Source of the DNA: Nocardia brasiliensis NBRC 14402 | GTDB lineage: Bacteria > Actinomycetota > Actinomycetes > Mycobacteriales > Mycobacteriaceae | DNA length: 33,017 bases | Direction of reading: 5' to 3' | NCBI RefSeq assembly: GCF_000308475.2 | Contig: NZ_BAFT02000102.1 | Location: 1-33,017 of the forward strand | Shown: piece after piece, positions 15,247-22,659 of the stretch | Position numbering within the stretch: the first letter of the stretch is position 1 | Layout: the number at the start of each line of letters is the position of its first letter | Made by a program: the position numbers and the translations under genes | Notes under the pieces: generated by a model | What the model was told of the DNA's origin: nothing | Databases searched by the model: none | What the model saw: the letters and a program-made list of their open reading frames with translations, nothing else

Positions 15247-16113
15247 ATGGCAACCAGCACCACACTCGGCCGGACGCACGAGGTCGATCTGCCCGGCGGC
15301 CGCATCCGGTACCACGAGACGGGGGAGGGGCCGCCCGTCGTCTTCGTGCACGGCCTGCTCGTCAACGCGGATCTGTGGCGCAACGTGGTGCCGGGCATCG
15401 CGGCGGCCGGCTACCGCTGCCTGGCCCCCGATTGGCCGCTCGGCGCGCACTCGATTCCGGTGCCCGACGCGGATCTGACGCCGACCGGGGTGGCCGACCT
15501 CATCGCCGCCTTCCTGGAACGGCTCGACCTGACCGACGTCACGATCGTCGCCAACGACACCGGCGGCGCGATCACCCAGGTGCTGATGACCCGGCATCCG
15601 GCTCGGATCGGGCGGGTGGTGCTGGCCGCCGTCGACAGCTACGAGGGTTTCCTGCCCGCGCCGTTCACCGCGCTGGGCTGGCTGGGGTGGGTGCCGGGTT
15701 CGCTGCGGCCGCTGCTGGAGGCCCTGCGGATCCGGGCGCTGCACCGCACGCCGCTGGCCTTCGGCCTGGTGGTCAAGCGGCTGCCGCCGCGGGAGGTCGT
15801 CGATTCGTACGTGCTGCCGAGCCGCCGGTCCGGTGGGGTGCGGCGAGACCTGCGGCGATTCCTGAAGACCGCGCGCAAGAAGTACACGCTCGAAGCCGCG
15901 AAACATTTCGCGAGGGTCGAGGTTCCGGTGCTGCTGGTGTGGGCGCGCGAGGACCGGGTCTTCCCGCTCTCGTTCGCCGAACGCCTGGCCCGCGACCTGC
16001 CGCATGCGACGCTGCGGGTCGTCGACGACGCCTACACGCTCCTGCCGGAGGACCAGCCCGAGTTGCTCACCGCAGCGATCCTGGAGTTCACTCGGCTGCA
16101 TGCCACGCCGTAG
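15247..16113 (+). CDS. Alpha/beta hydrolase with Asp nucleophile and no canonical His
   Basis: A 288-residue alpha/beta-hydrolase-fold protein. The oxyanion region is VVFVHGLLVNADLW (residues 31-44). The nucleophile elbow reads VANDTGGAI with D104 at the nucleophile position, as in haloalkane dehalogenases and epoxide hydrolases. The acid is probably D236 in WAREDRVFP. Where the catalytic His is expected, the sequence reads VVDDAYTLLPEDQPE, with Tyr263 in its place. It may therefore be a member of a sub-group with altered chemistry. The ATG start has GGAGGAAG upstream. The TetR gene overlaps its 3' end by 14 bp, so they form an operon behind the 15190-15210 palindrome. Confidence 0.88.
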   Translation: MATSTTLGRTHEVDLPGGRIRYHETGEGPPVVFVHGLLVNADLWRNVVPGIAAAGYRCLAPDWPLGAHSIPVPDADLTPTGVADLIAAFLERLDLTDVTIVANDTGGAITQVLMTRHPARIGRVVLAAVDSYEGFLPAPFTALGWLGWVPGSLRPLLEALRIRALHRTPLAFGLVVKRLPPREVVDSYVLPSRRSGGVRRDLRRFLKTARKKYTLEAAKHFARVEVPVLLVWAREDRVFPLSFAERLARDLPHATLRVVDDAYTLLPEDQPELLTAAILEFTRLHATP

Positions 16114-16699
16114 CCAGGAGGATCGCTCCCGCACCACTAAGGCCGCGCTCGAACAGGCCGGACGTCGCCTGTTCACCGAGCGCGGCTTCGCGGCGACCTC
16201 GGCGGAAGAGCTCGTCACCGAGGCCGGGGTCACCCGCGGTGCGTTGCATCACCACTACGGCGACAAACGTGGTCTGTTCCTCGCGGTGCTGGAGCAGATC
16301 GAGATCGAGAGCACCGCAGAGATCGAATCCGCCATCGGCGCAGTCGATTCCGACGATGTGATGGCCGCGATGGCGGTCGGCCTCGGTCTTTTCCTGGAGA
16401 TCTGCCAGCGCCCGCCGATGCTGCGGATCGCGCTCACCGACGCGCCCGCGGTGCTGGGCTGGCAGGCCTGGCGCGAATTCGAGAGCAGGCACGGCCTCGG
16501 CCTGATCACCACGCAGTTGGAGCGCGCCCGCGCCGCCGGGCTGATCGCGGACGCACCCGTGCAGGTGCTGAGCCAACTCGTGCTCAGCGCACTGAGCGAG
16601 GCGGCGTTGATCGTCGCGCACGCGGACGACCCCGACACCGCCCGCACCGAAGCGCAGCAATCGGTGCTGCTGCTGATCTCCGGCCTGCTGCGGAACTGA
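16100..16699 (+). CDS. TetR-family transcriptional regulator (controls the hydrolase operon)
   Basis: A 199-residue TetR regulator. The N-terminal HTH (about residues 10-55) reads LEQAGRRLFTERGFAATSAE then ELVTEAGVTRGALHHHYGDK, an archetypal TetR motif. The C-terminal ligand domain has ICQRPPMLRIALTDAPAVLG, seen in many actinobacterial TetR proteins. The ATG at 16100, within the end of the hydrolase gene, was chosen because it gives MPRRSQEDRSRTTKAALEQA, a usual TetR beginning. Co-transcription with the hydrolase and the upstream palindrome suggest autoregulation and induction by a substrate of the hydrolase (inference). Confidence 0.92.
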   Translation: MPRRSQEDRSRTTKAALEQAGRRLFTERGFAATSAEELVTEAGVTRGALHHHYGDKRGLFLAVLEQIEIESTAEIESAIGAVDSDDVMAAMAVGLGLFLEICQRPPMLRIALTDAPAVLGWQAWREFESRHGLGLITTQLERARAAGLIADAPVQVLSQLVLSALSEAALIVAHADDPDTARTEAQQSVLLLISGLLRN

Positions 16700-16741
16700 C
16701 ATCAGCTCGAGCGCGATAGATGCCGACGCTCTAACGCCGAG

Positions 16742-17122
16742 CTACTCCACGAACTGCAGCTCGACCTGCGGCAATTCCGCCATCACCCGGGCGCAGACGG
16801 CGCGATGCCAGGTGGCGGGGTAGCGGGTGCCCGGCTCGTGCCTGCAGTAGTCGTCGTTGGTCCGGTAGGTGTGCAGGCGCGGCGAGATCTCACCCGCCCC
16901 GATGGCGTCGACCATCGCGTCGACGACCTGCTCGGTCTCGTCGGCGATTTCGGCGAGCTCACGCGCGACCGTGTCCGGGATCTGGAACGCGCCCTTCTCC
17001 CAGCGCTCCACGGTGCGCTCAGCCACGGCGAAGAGTCGGGCGCACCATGGCACCGGCAGGCCGAGTAATTCTCGAGTGGCCCGGAAACCCGCGGCGGTTC
17101 CGGTGCCAAGTAGGTCGTCCAA
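16742..17122 (-). CDS. XRE/DUF1870-like helix-turn-helix protein
   Basis: A 126-residue protein with an N-terminal HTH-like segment: ATRELLGLPVPWCARLFAVA, then ERTVERWEKGAFQIPDTVAREL, in which the recognition helix AERTVERWEKG resembles XRE/DUF1870 regulators. The C-terminal half has short conserved-looking blocks (YRTNDDYCRHEPG, YPATWHRAVCARVMAEL) of unknown role. The TTG start has GGGGAGGGG 9 nt upstream; no ATG or GTG start is available near it. It is a lone gene between the TetR gene and recO, transcribed away from recO. An 8-bp inverted repeat at 17215-17245 lies between them and could be its operator. There is no toxin partner beside it. Confidence 0.7.
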   Translation of the reverse strand: MDDLLGTGTAAGFRATRELLGLPVPWCARLFAVAERTVERWEKGAFQIPDTVARELAEIADETEQVVDAMVDAIGAGEISPRLHTYRTNDDYCRHEPGTRYPATWHRAVCARVMAELPQVELQFVE

Positions 17123-17214
17123 CTGTGAAAACCCCTCCCCAACAGTGCGGTAGAGGAAAAGAATAGGTCAGCGCACCGAGCGGCAATGGCGGATTCGCCG
17201 GGACTGGTCGATCG

Positions 17215-17245
17215 ACCCCTATTGGCGCCGGACCGGTATAGGGGT
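17215..17245. promoter_or_regulatory. Interrupted inverted repeat ACCCCTAT-N15-ATAGGGGT upstream of recO
   Basis: Perfect 8-bp arms at 17215-17222 and 17238-17245 have starts 23 bp apart, near two helical turns. The right arm contains a TATAGG that could be the recO -10 (GGTATAGGGG). It lies in the 167-bp divergent gap between the XRE-type gene and recO. It may be an operator for the XRE-type protein or an RNA hairpin with a 15-nt loop; the first is preferred because of the position. Confidence 0.45.
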
Positions 17246-17289
17246 GCGCGCCTGCCGAGGGCTGTCGGGTGTTCATGGGAGGATGAGGC

Positions 17290-18042
17290 GTGCGTTTGTA
17301 TCGGGATGTGGCGGTGGTGGTACGCCAGCACAAGCTGGGCGAGGCGGACCGCATCGTCACGTTGCTGACGCGCCAGCACGGTTTGGTGCGTGCCGTGGCC
17401 AAGGGGGTGCGCCGGACCAAATCGAAGTTCGGGGCCAGGCTGGAGCCGTTCGCCTACATCGACGTGCAGTTGCATCCCGGCCGCACGCTGGACGTGGTGA
17501 CCCAGGTGCACACGGTGGAGGCGTTCGCCGCCGACATCATCGACGACTACGGGCGCTACACCACGGCCTGCGCGGTGCTGGAGACCGCGGAACGGCTAGC
17601 CGGTGAGGAGCGCGCGCCCGCGCCGCGGCTGCACGCGCTCACCGCGAGCGCGCTGCGCGCCATCGCGGCCAAACAGCGACCGCACGAGCTGATCCTGGAC
17701 GCGTACCTGTTGCGCGCCATGGGTTTCGCGGGCTGGGCGCCCGCGCTGGACGAATGCGCCAAATGCGCGACCCCCGGCCCGCATCGGGCCTTCCATGTCG
17801 CGGCGGGCGGCGCGGTGTGCGTGCACTGCCGTCCGCCCGGTGCAGCGACCCCGGCGCAGGGCGTGCTCGACCTGCTGGTGGCGTTGTTGCGTGGCGAATG
17901 GGAGTACGTCGAGGCGGTGCCCGAGGGGGTGCGCAGGCAGGCCAGCGGCTTGGTCGCCGCGCACCTGCAATGGCATCTGGAGCGGCAGTTGCGCACGTTG
18001 CCGCTGATCGAGCGGTCCCGGGCGGTAGGTTCGCCCGCCTGA
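17290..18042 (+). CDS. recO: DNA repair protein RecO
   Basis: A 250-residue RecO, which with RecR loads RecA on SSB-coated DNA in recombinational repair. The N-terminal OB fold is VVVRQHKLGEADRIVTLLT, then HGLVRAVAKGVRRTKSKFG. The helical C-terminal domain has a zinc-finger-like Cys cluster (ECAKCATPG and CVHC). The GTG start yields MRLYRDVAVV, the standard family beginning, with GGAGGATGAGG upstream. uppS follows after 60 bp, as in other actinobacteria. Confidence 0.96.
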   Translation: MRLYRDVAVVVRQHKLGEADRIVTLLTRQHGLVRAVAKGVRRTKSKFGARLEPFAYIDVQLHPGRTLDVVTQVHTVEAFAADIIDDYGRYTTACAVLETAERLAGEERAPAPRLHALTASALRAIAAKQRPHELILDAYLLRAMGFAGWAPALDECAKCATPGPHRAFHVAAGGAVCVHCRPPGAATPAQGVLDLLVALLRGEWEYVEAVPEGVRRQASGLVAAHLQWHLERQLRTLPLIERSRAVGSPA

Positions 18043-18056
18043 TCAGGGGCCTGGAC

Positions 18057-18077
18057 GGAGACCGTCACAGGGTCTCC
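18057..18077 (+). terminator. Small perfect hairpin between recO and uppS
   Basis: GGAGACC (18057-18063) and GGTCTCC (18071-18077) form a 7-bp stem with a 7-nt loop, 14 nt after the recO stop and 25 nt before the uppS start. There is no U tract. It could reduce read-through or stabilise an mRNA end; weakly supported as a terminator. Confidence 0.3.
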
Positions 18078-18102
18078 ACAACCATCAGGCAGGATAGGGG
18101 CC

Positions 18103-18927
18103 GTGATCCTGCGCCGAGACTCCTCCACCGCGACCCGGCCGAACCCCGCGGGGTCGGTCGCGACCAGCACCGTTCGCCCGCCCTCGCAGCATCCCTCGGG
18201 GGCGCGGCCGCCTGCCATTCCGGCTGAGCTGGTGCCGAACCACGTCGCACTGGTGATGGACGGCAACGGCCGCTGGGCCCAGGAGCGCGGGCTGCCGCGC
18301 ACCGCGGGGCACGAGCGCGGTGAGGCGGTGCTGATGGACACCGTCGAGGGCTGCATCGAAATGGGTGTGAAGTGGCTTTCGGCCTACGCCTTCTCCACCG
18401 AGAACTGGCGGCGCAGCCCCGACGAGGTGCGCTTTCTGATGGGCTTCAACCGGGACGTGATCCGGCGTCGGCGCGACGAGATGAACGAGATGGGCGTGCG
18501 GGTGCGCTGGGCAGGCCGGCGGCCCCGGCTGTGGCGCAGCGTGATCAACGAGCTCGAGATCGCCGAAGAGATGACCAAGCACAACACGGTGATGACCCTG
18601 ACGATGTGCGTCAACTACGGCGGTCGCGCCGAAATCGCCGACGCGGCAAGGGAAATCGCACGCCGGGTGGCCGCGGGGGAGATCGATCCGGAGAAGGTCA
18701 CCGAGGCGACGGTGGCGCGGTTCCTGGACGAACCGGACATGCCCGACGTCGACCTGTTCCTGCGTCCCTCCGGGGAATTCCGCAGTTCGAACTTCCTCAT
18801 CTGGCAGTCCGCTTACGCCGAATTCGTCTATCAGGACACCCTTTTCCCCGATTTCGACCGGCGCAACCTGTGGGCCGCCTGCCTCGAGTACGCTTCGCGT
18901 GATCGGCGCTTCGGCGGCACCAAGTGA
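18103..18927 (+). CDS. uppS: Long-chain (Z)-isoprenyl diphosphate synthase (undecaprenyl/decaprenyl diphosphate synthase)
   Basis: A 274-residue cis-prenyltransferase that condenses isopentenyl diphosphate units to make the polyprenyl phosphate carrier for peptidoglycan and arabinogalactan. The first conserved region is HVALVMDGNGRWAQERGL (catalytic Asp near residue 53). Further signatures are YAFSTENWRR, and LFLRPSGEFRSSNFLIWQSA with AEFVYQDTLFPDF near the C-terminus. An extended Pro/Ser-rich N-terminus of about 40 residues precedes the core, as in mycobacterial Rv2361c. The GTG start is preceded by GGATAGGGGCC. The stop overlaps the next gene by 4 bp (GTGA). Confidence 0.95.
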   Translation: MILRRDSSTATRPNPAGSVATSTVRPPSQHPSGARPPAIPAELVPNHVALVMDGNGRWAQERGLPRTAGHERGEAVLMDTVEGCIEMGVKWLSAYAFSTENWRRSPDEVRFLMGFNRDVIRRRRDEMNEMGVRVRWAGRRPRLWRSVINELEIAEEMTKHNTVMTLTMCVNYGGRAEIADAAREIARRVAAGEIDPEKVTEATVARFLDEPDMPDVDLFLRPSGEFRSSNFLIWQSAYAEFVYQDTLFPDFDRRNLWAACLEYASRDRRFGGTK

Positions 18928-19352
18928 ACGGCGGCACAGGCATGGAATCATCGGTGACTCCGGAACAGGAACTGCAGGCGCGCGCGGGCGCCTCCCTGTC
19001 GTACTACGACATCGACGTGCGCGTCGATCCCGAAGGCTCGATCGGTTTCGAATACGAGGGCGCGCTGTGCTCGTTGCGGGCGGTCAACCTGGCCCCCGGC
19101 CTCGATGTGCTGACCTTGACCTGCGTGCTGGCCTGGGATCGGCCGCTGAACGCGCAGCTGCACAAGCGGGTCGCCGAGCGGAACAACGCCCTGCAGTTCG
19201 GTTCGCTCACCGTGATCGGCCACGACAAGCTCGCCGACATCATCCTGCGCTACACCTTCCCCGCCGCGGGTCTGGAAGATCAGGCCCTCGCCACCATGCT
19301 GGTACTCGTGCTCTCCGGCGCGGGCAAGGCCCGGCAGGGTCTGGTGCCCTGA
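18924..19352 (+). CDS. Conserved hypothetical protein, Rv2360c-like (YbjN/secretion-chaperone-like fold suspected)
   Basis: A 142-residue protein translationally coupled to uppS (4-bp overlap). Beta-rich N-terminal half (LSYYDIDVRVDPEGSIGFEY, then GALCSLRAVNLAPGLDVLTL), followed by helices (RPLNAQLHKRVAERNNALQF) and a C-terminal helix (DQALATMLVLVLSGAG). This pattern recalls YbjN and type III chaperone-like folds, but the similarity is by eye. The place directly after uppS matches M. tuberculosis Rv2360c, which I recall as the same length. No catalytic residues are evident. The function is unknown. Confidence 0.82.
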   Translation: MNGGTGMESSVTPEQELQARAGASLSYYDIDVRVDPEGSIGFEYEGALCSLRAVNLAPGLDVLTLTCVLAWDRPLNAQLHKRVAERNNALQFGSLTVIGHDKLADIILRYTFPAAGLEDQALATMLVLVLSGAGKARQGLVP

Positions 19353-19394
19353 GTCGGCGCCCGGTCCGTCCGGTATGTGAGTTATCCCCGCACC

Positions 19395-19473
19395 CATGAC
19401 AACTGTCATGCGCGACACGTGACAGTCATGTGGGGTTGCGCGCGCCTCGGTGCGCGAGTGTTGAGGCATGACA
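19395..19473. promoter_or_regulatory. Cluster of four CATGAC cores upstream of the ABC exporter (probable response-regulator sites)
   Basis: Site 1, 19395-19410, is CATGACA-AC-TGTCATG (perfect 7-bp arms). Site 2, 19416-19432, is CACGTGAC-A-GTCATGTG (7 of 8 pairs). Their centres are about 21.5 bp apart, two helical turns. A further CATGACA lies over the ATPase start codon (19467-19473). All are in the 115-bp gap before the ABC operon. The LuxR-type response regulator encoded 3 kb downstream is the obvious candidate binder (inference). Confidence 0.6.
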
Positions 19474-20430
19474 TCAGCACTGACGACCGGGGCCGTCCGC
19501 GCAACGGCCGACGGTTCCGCGAGACGCTCGGCCGCGCCCGCGATCGAACTGCGCGATCTGCGTAAGAGCTTCGCGCTACCCGGCGGCGGCGCGGTGCAGG
19601 CCGTGGACGGGCTGGATCTCGTGATCGAACCCGGCGAGATCGTCGCCTTCCTCGGGCCGAACGGGGCGGGCAAGACCACCACGCTCGACATGGTGCTCGG
19701 CCTGGCGTCCCCGGACGCGGGCAGCGTCGCGGTGTTCGGCGGTACTCCGGCGGAAGCGCTTGCGGTGGGCCGGATTTCGGCGGTGCTGCAATCCGGCGGG
19801 CTGCTGCCCGATCTCACCGTCGCCGAGACGGTGCGGCTGGTCGCGACCCTGTACGCGGACGCGCGACCGGTCGCCGAGGTGCTCGCGCGGGCGGGCATCA
19901 CCGAGATCGCGGGCCGACTGGTGGGCAAATGCTCGGGCGGGCAACGGCAGCGGCTGCGGTTCGCGCTGGCGCTACTGCCGAATCCGGATCTGATCGTGCT
20001 CGACGAGCCCACCACGGGCATGGATGTCGAAGGGCGCCGGGACTTCTGGAACGCGATGCGCGAGGATTCCGAGCGCGGCCGTACCGTCGTGTTCGCCACC
20101 CACTACCTGGACGAGGCCGACGCGTACGCCGATCGGATCGTGCTCGTCCGGGCGGGCAAGGTGGTCGCCGACGGCAGCGCCGCCGAGATCAAGAATCTGG
20201 CTTCGGGTCGCGCGGTGCGCGCCACCCTCGCCGGTGCCGTGCCGCCGGATCTGCTCGCGCTGCCCGGTGTCGACGACGTGGAGCAGCGGGGTGACCAAAT
20301 CGTCGTGCGCACCAGCGATTCCGATGTGGTGGCCCGCTACCTGCTCACCGAGACCACGGCCGTCGATCTCGAAATCACCTCGCACAACCTCGAATCCGCC
20401 TTCCTCGCGCTGACCACCGGAGAGAACTGA
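19468..20430 (+). CDS. ABC transporter ATP-binding protein (ABC-2 exporter)
   Basis: A 320-residue ATPase of the DrrA/CcmA-like exporter group. Walker A is FLGPNGAGKTTT, the Q-loop region is VLQSGGLLPDLTVAE, the signature is CSGGQRQRL (Cys in place of Leu), Walker B is LIVLDEPTTGMD and the H-loop is FATHYLDEAD. The C-terminal 80 residues (LASGRAVRATLAGAVPPDLL onward) form the regulatory domain common in DrrA-type proteins. The ATG has no well-spaced ribosome binding site (GAGG is only 1 nt away), so leaderless or near-leaderless translation is possible. The permease gene follows after 1 bp. A histidine kinase and response regulator lie just beyond. Confidence 0.94.
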   Translation: MTSALTTGAVRATADGSARRSAAPAIELRDLRKSFALPGGGAVQAVDGLDLVIEPGEIVAFLGPNGAGKTTTLDMVLGLASPDAGSVAVFGGTPAEALAVGRISAVLQSGGLLPDLTVAETVRLVATLYADARPVAEVLARAGITEIAGRLVGKCSGGQRQRLRFALALLPNPDLIVLDEPTTGMDVEGRRDFWNAMREDSERGRTVVFATHYLDEADAYADRIVLVRAGKVVADGSAAEIKNLASGRAVRATLAGAVPPDLLALPGVDDVEQRGDQIVVRTSDSDVVARYLLTETTAVDLEITSHNLESAFLALTTGEN

Positions 20431-20431
20431 G

Positions 20432-21217
20432 ATGACAACCCTTGCCGCCGAGCCGGTTTCCGCCCGCCGACCGACCCCGCTGGGCGGATTCAGCCTCGGT
20501 TTCCTGCGGGTGGAGCTGCGCCGCATGCTGCGCAACCGGCGCACGATGATCTTCACCCTGCTCATCCCGCCGCTGTTCTTCGTCATCTTCGGCCTGCAAT
20601 CCGATTTCCGGACGCAGTCCTACGGCTCCGGCAACGTGACCGGCTACGTGATGGTGTCGATGGCCGTGTACGGCGCGATGCTCGCCACCACCAGCGGCGG
20701 CGCGATGGTGGCGATCGAACGCGCCCAGGGGTGGAGTCGCCAATTGCGGCTCACACCACTGCGTCCCGTCGCCTATATCGCCACGAAGGTCGCGGTCGCG
20801 ATGGTGCTCGGGCTGGTGTCGGTGACCGCGGTCTTCGTGGTCGGCGCCGCGCTCGGCGCGCACCTCACCCCGGTCGCCTGGGTGAGCTGTTTCCTGCTCG
20901 CCTGGCTCACCTCGCTGGTCTTCGCGGCCTTCGGGCTGTTCGTCGGCTACCTGCTGCCTTCGGAGAACGTGATGCAGTTGCTCGGCCCGGTGCTCGCCGT
21001 GCTGTCGTTCGCGGGCGGGCTGTTCATTCCGCTGCACGGGTGGTTCGACACCGTCTCCCGGGTGTTCCCGACCAACGGCGTCGCGACGCTGTCCCGAATT
21101 CCCTTCGGCGACAGCAGTGCCGGGTCGATCGCGTTGGGTGTGCTGAACGTGGTGGTGTGGACGGCGCTGTTCATCGGCGGGTCGGCGTTGCTGTTCCGCC
21201 GCGATACCGCGCGTTGA
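20432..21217 (+). CDS. ABC-2 type transporter permease
   Basis: A 261-residue integral membrane protein with about six hydrophobic segments. The first follows a basic stretch (LRRMLRNRRTMIFTLLIPPL). The others lie near residues 60-80, 110-135, 145-165, 180-200 and 235-255. The order and the ERAQGWSRQLRLTPLRPVAY cytoplasmic segment are typical of ABC-2/DrrB-like permeases. It pairs with the ATPase one base upstream, giving a two-gene exporter of unknown substrate. A strong hairpin begins 5 nt after its stop, which separates it from the downstream two-component genes. Confidence 0.93.
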   Translation: MTTLAAEPVSARRPTPLGGFSLGFLRVELRRMLRNRRTMIFTLLIPPLFFVIFGLQSDFRTQSYGSGNVTGYVMVSMAVYGAMLATTSGGAMVAIERAQGWSRQLRLTPLRPVAYIATKVAVAMVLGLVSVTAVFVVGAALGAHLTPVAWVSCFLLAWLTSLVFAAFGLFVGYLLPSENVMQLLGPVLAVLSFAGGLFIPLHGWFDTVSRVFPTNGVATLSRIPFGDSSAGSIALGVLNVVVWTALFIGGSALLFRRDTAR

Positions 21218-21222
21218 GCTGC

Positions 21223-21256
21223 CCGCGGTCGCCCGTCGAGGGGTGGGCGACCGCGG
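21223..21256 (+). terminator. Strong U-less terminator hairpin after the ABC permease
   Basis: CCGCGGTCGCCC (21223-21234) pairs perfectly with GGGCGACCGCGG (21245-21256), a 12-bp stem with a 10-nt loop that starts 5 nt after the permease stop. A second 12-bp self-complementary GCGGCCGGCCGC follows at 21258-21269. No U tract, as is usual in actinobacterial hairpin terminators. Confidence 0.7.
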
Positions 21257-21405
21257 CGCGGCCGGCCGCAAGGAAAGGTCGAGATGACACCACGTGATAT
21301 TCGGCGCGTGCAGCGGGCGGGGGCGGGTTCGGTACCGTCAGTCCTCGTGATCGCCCACCATTTCCGCAGCGCACTCCGCTCCCCGGCGCGGGCCGGAGGT
21401 GTGGC

Positions 21406-22587
21406 ATGGGACTGACCGCCCGGCTGCGCGCGGTGCGGGCGGTGGGCTTGTCCGGGCTCATCGACCGCGCCCTGGAGGACCGGTCGTACTCGGCGAGCGG
21501 CAGGCGCCGCGGCTGGTTCGGGGTGTTCATCGCCGTGGTCTGGCTGGTCTGGCTGGTGCCGCCGATCGGGCGGCGCTGGTCGAGCGGCGAGCAGGGCGAC
21601 GCCGCGCTGGCGGCGCTGTTCCTGTTCGGCTTCGCCGCGCTCATCGTCGGCTCGTTCCTGATGTTCCGGCGTACCGGTCCCCGCGACCTCGTGGTGGATC
21701 AGCCGATCGACCAGCGTATCTGGGTGGTGCTCGCCCTGCTGGTCGGCTTGCACGTCGCCCTGGTGGCCACCCTCGGTGGGGCCGCCTTGCCGACCGCGCT
21801 GTACGTCGCGGTGGTCGCGATCTTCCATCTGCCGCTGCGGGAATCCGGTTACGTGGTGCTCGCGGTGATGGTCGCGCTGCTGCTCGTTCCGGTCGTCGCG
21901 CCCCGGTCACAGCTGGCCGACGTGCCGTTCTACCTGGCTTTCATCCCGGCGGGAATCTGGCTGGCCCGGCAGCTGGGCCTGCGCGGCGAGCGATTGGCCG
22001 AGCTGAACCGCAGGCAGCGTGCCGAACTCGACCTGGTGGAGGAACGCAACCGGGTGGCCCGCGACGTGCACGACATCCTGGGCCATTCGCTGACCGTGAT
22101 CACGGTGAAAACCGAACTGGCACAGCGTCTTCTCGACGTCGATCTGGCACGGGCACGGACCGAGATGGCCGATATCGAGCGGCTGGCGCGGGAGGCGCTG
22201 GCGGGCGTGCGCGAGACCGTCGGCGGGTTGCGTGAGGTGTCGTTGCGCGGCGAACTGGCCAATGCGAGAACGGCATTGGCCGCCGCCGATATTGTCGCGG
22301 AGCTCCCTGACGAGGTGCCCGATCCGGCGCACGGCGAGCTATTCGGCTGGGTGCTGCGCGAGGCGGTGACCAATGTGATCCGGCACAGCGCCGCCCGGCA
22401 CTGCACGGTGCGGGTGGGCGCCACCAGCATCGAGGTGGTCGACGATGGCCGTGGCCTCGACGCGGTCGCGGGTACCGGTTCGGGGCTGACCGGCCTGCGG
22501 GAACGGGTGCGCGCGGCGGGCGGCACGTTGACCCTCGCCACGCCGGAAGGAGGGGGTTTGCGTGTCTGCGCCAGCGTGCCCGGCTGA
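21406..22587 (+). CDS. Sensor histidine kinase, DesK/HisKA_3 type
   Basis: A 393-residue membrane kinase. The N-terminal sensor region has five or six hydrophobic segments (about residues 37-54, 66-86, 104-126, 128-144, 148-165 and 173-190) and no extracytoplasmic domain, so the signal is probably in the membrane. A coiled coil (RGERLAELNRRQRAELDLVE) leads to the HisKA_3 box RVARDVHDILGHSLTVI with H222 as the likely phosphoacceptor. The HATPase region includes REAVTNVIRHSAA, VVDDGRGLD and GTGSGLTGLRERV. GGAGG lies 7-8 nt before the ATG. The response regulator follows after 72 bp. Confidence 0.94.
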   Translation: MGLTARLRAVRAVGLSGLIDRALEDRSYSASGRRRGWFGVFIAVVWLVWLVPPIGRRWSSGEQGDAALAALFLFGFAALIVGSFLMFRRTGPRDLVVDQPIDQRIWVVLALLVGLHVALVATLGGAALPTALYVAVVAIFHLPLRESGYVVLAVMVALLLVPVVAPRSQLADVPFYLAFIPAGIWLARQLGLRGERLAELNRRQRAELDLVEERNRVARDVHDILGHSLTVITVKTELAQRLLDVDLARARTEMADIERLAREALAGVRETVGGLREVSLRGELANARTALAAADIVAELPDEVPDPAHGELFGWVLREAVTNVIRHSAARHCTVRVGATSIEVVDDGRGLDAVAGTGSGLTGLRERVRAAGGTLTLATPEGGGLRVCASVPG

Positions 22588-22659
22588 GGCTTCGCCCCGG
22601 ACGACGAAAGAGTCGAGTGCGGTGCGGCGCGCATTCGCGCGAAACAGGAAGTGGGAACG

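Noticed and set aside
14942..15265. 107-residue minus-strand open frame upstream of the alpha/beta hydrolase
   Set aside because: It runs through the 21-bp palindrome and the hydrolase ribosome binding site, and its translation resembles no family.
16742..17122. Antitoxin of a toxin-antitoxin pair (XRE-type gene)
   Set aside because: No small partner gene is adjacent on the same strand; the neighbours are a TetR regulator and recO.
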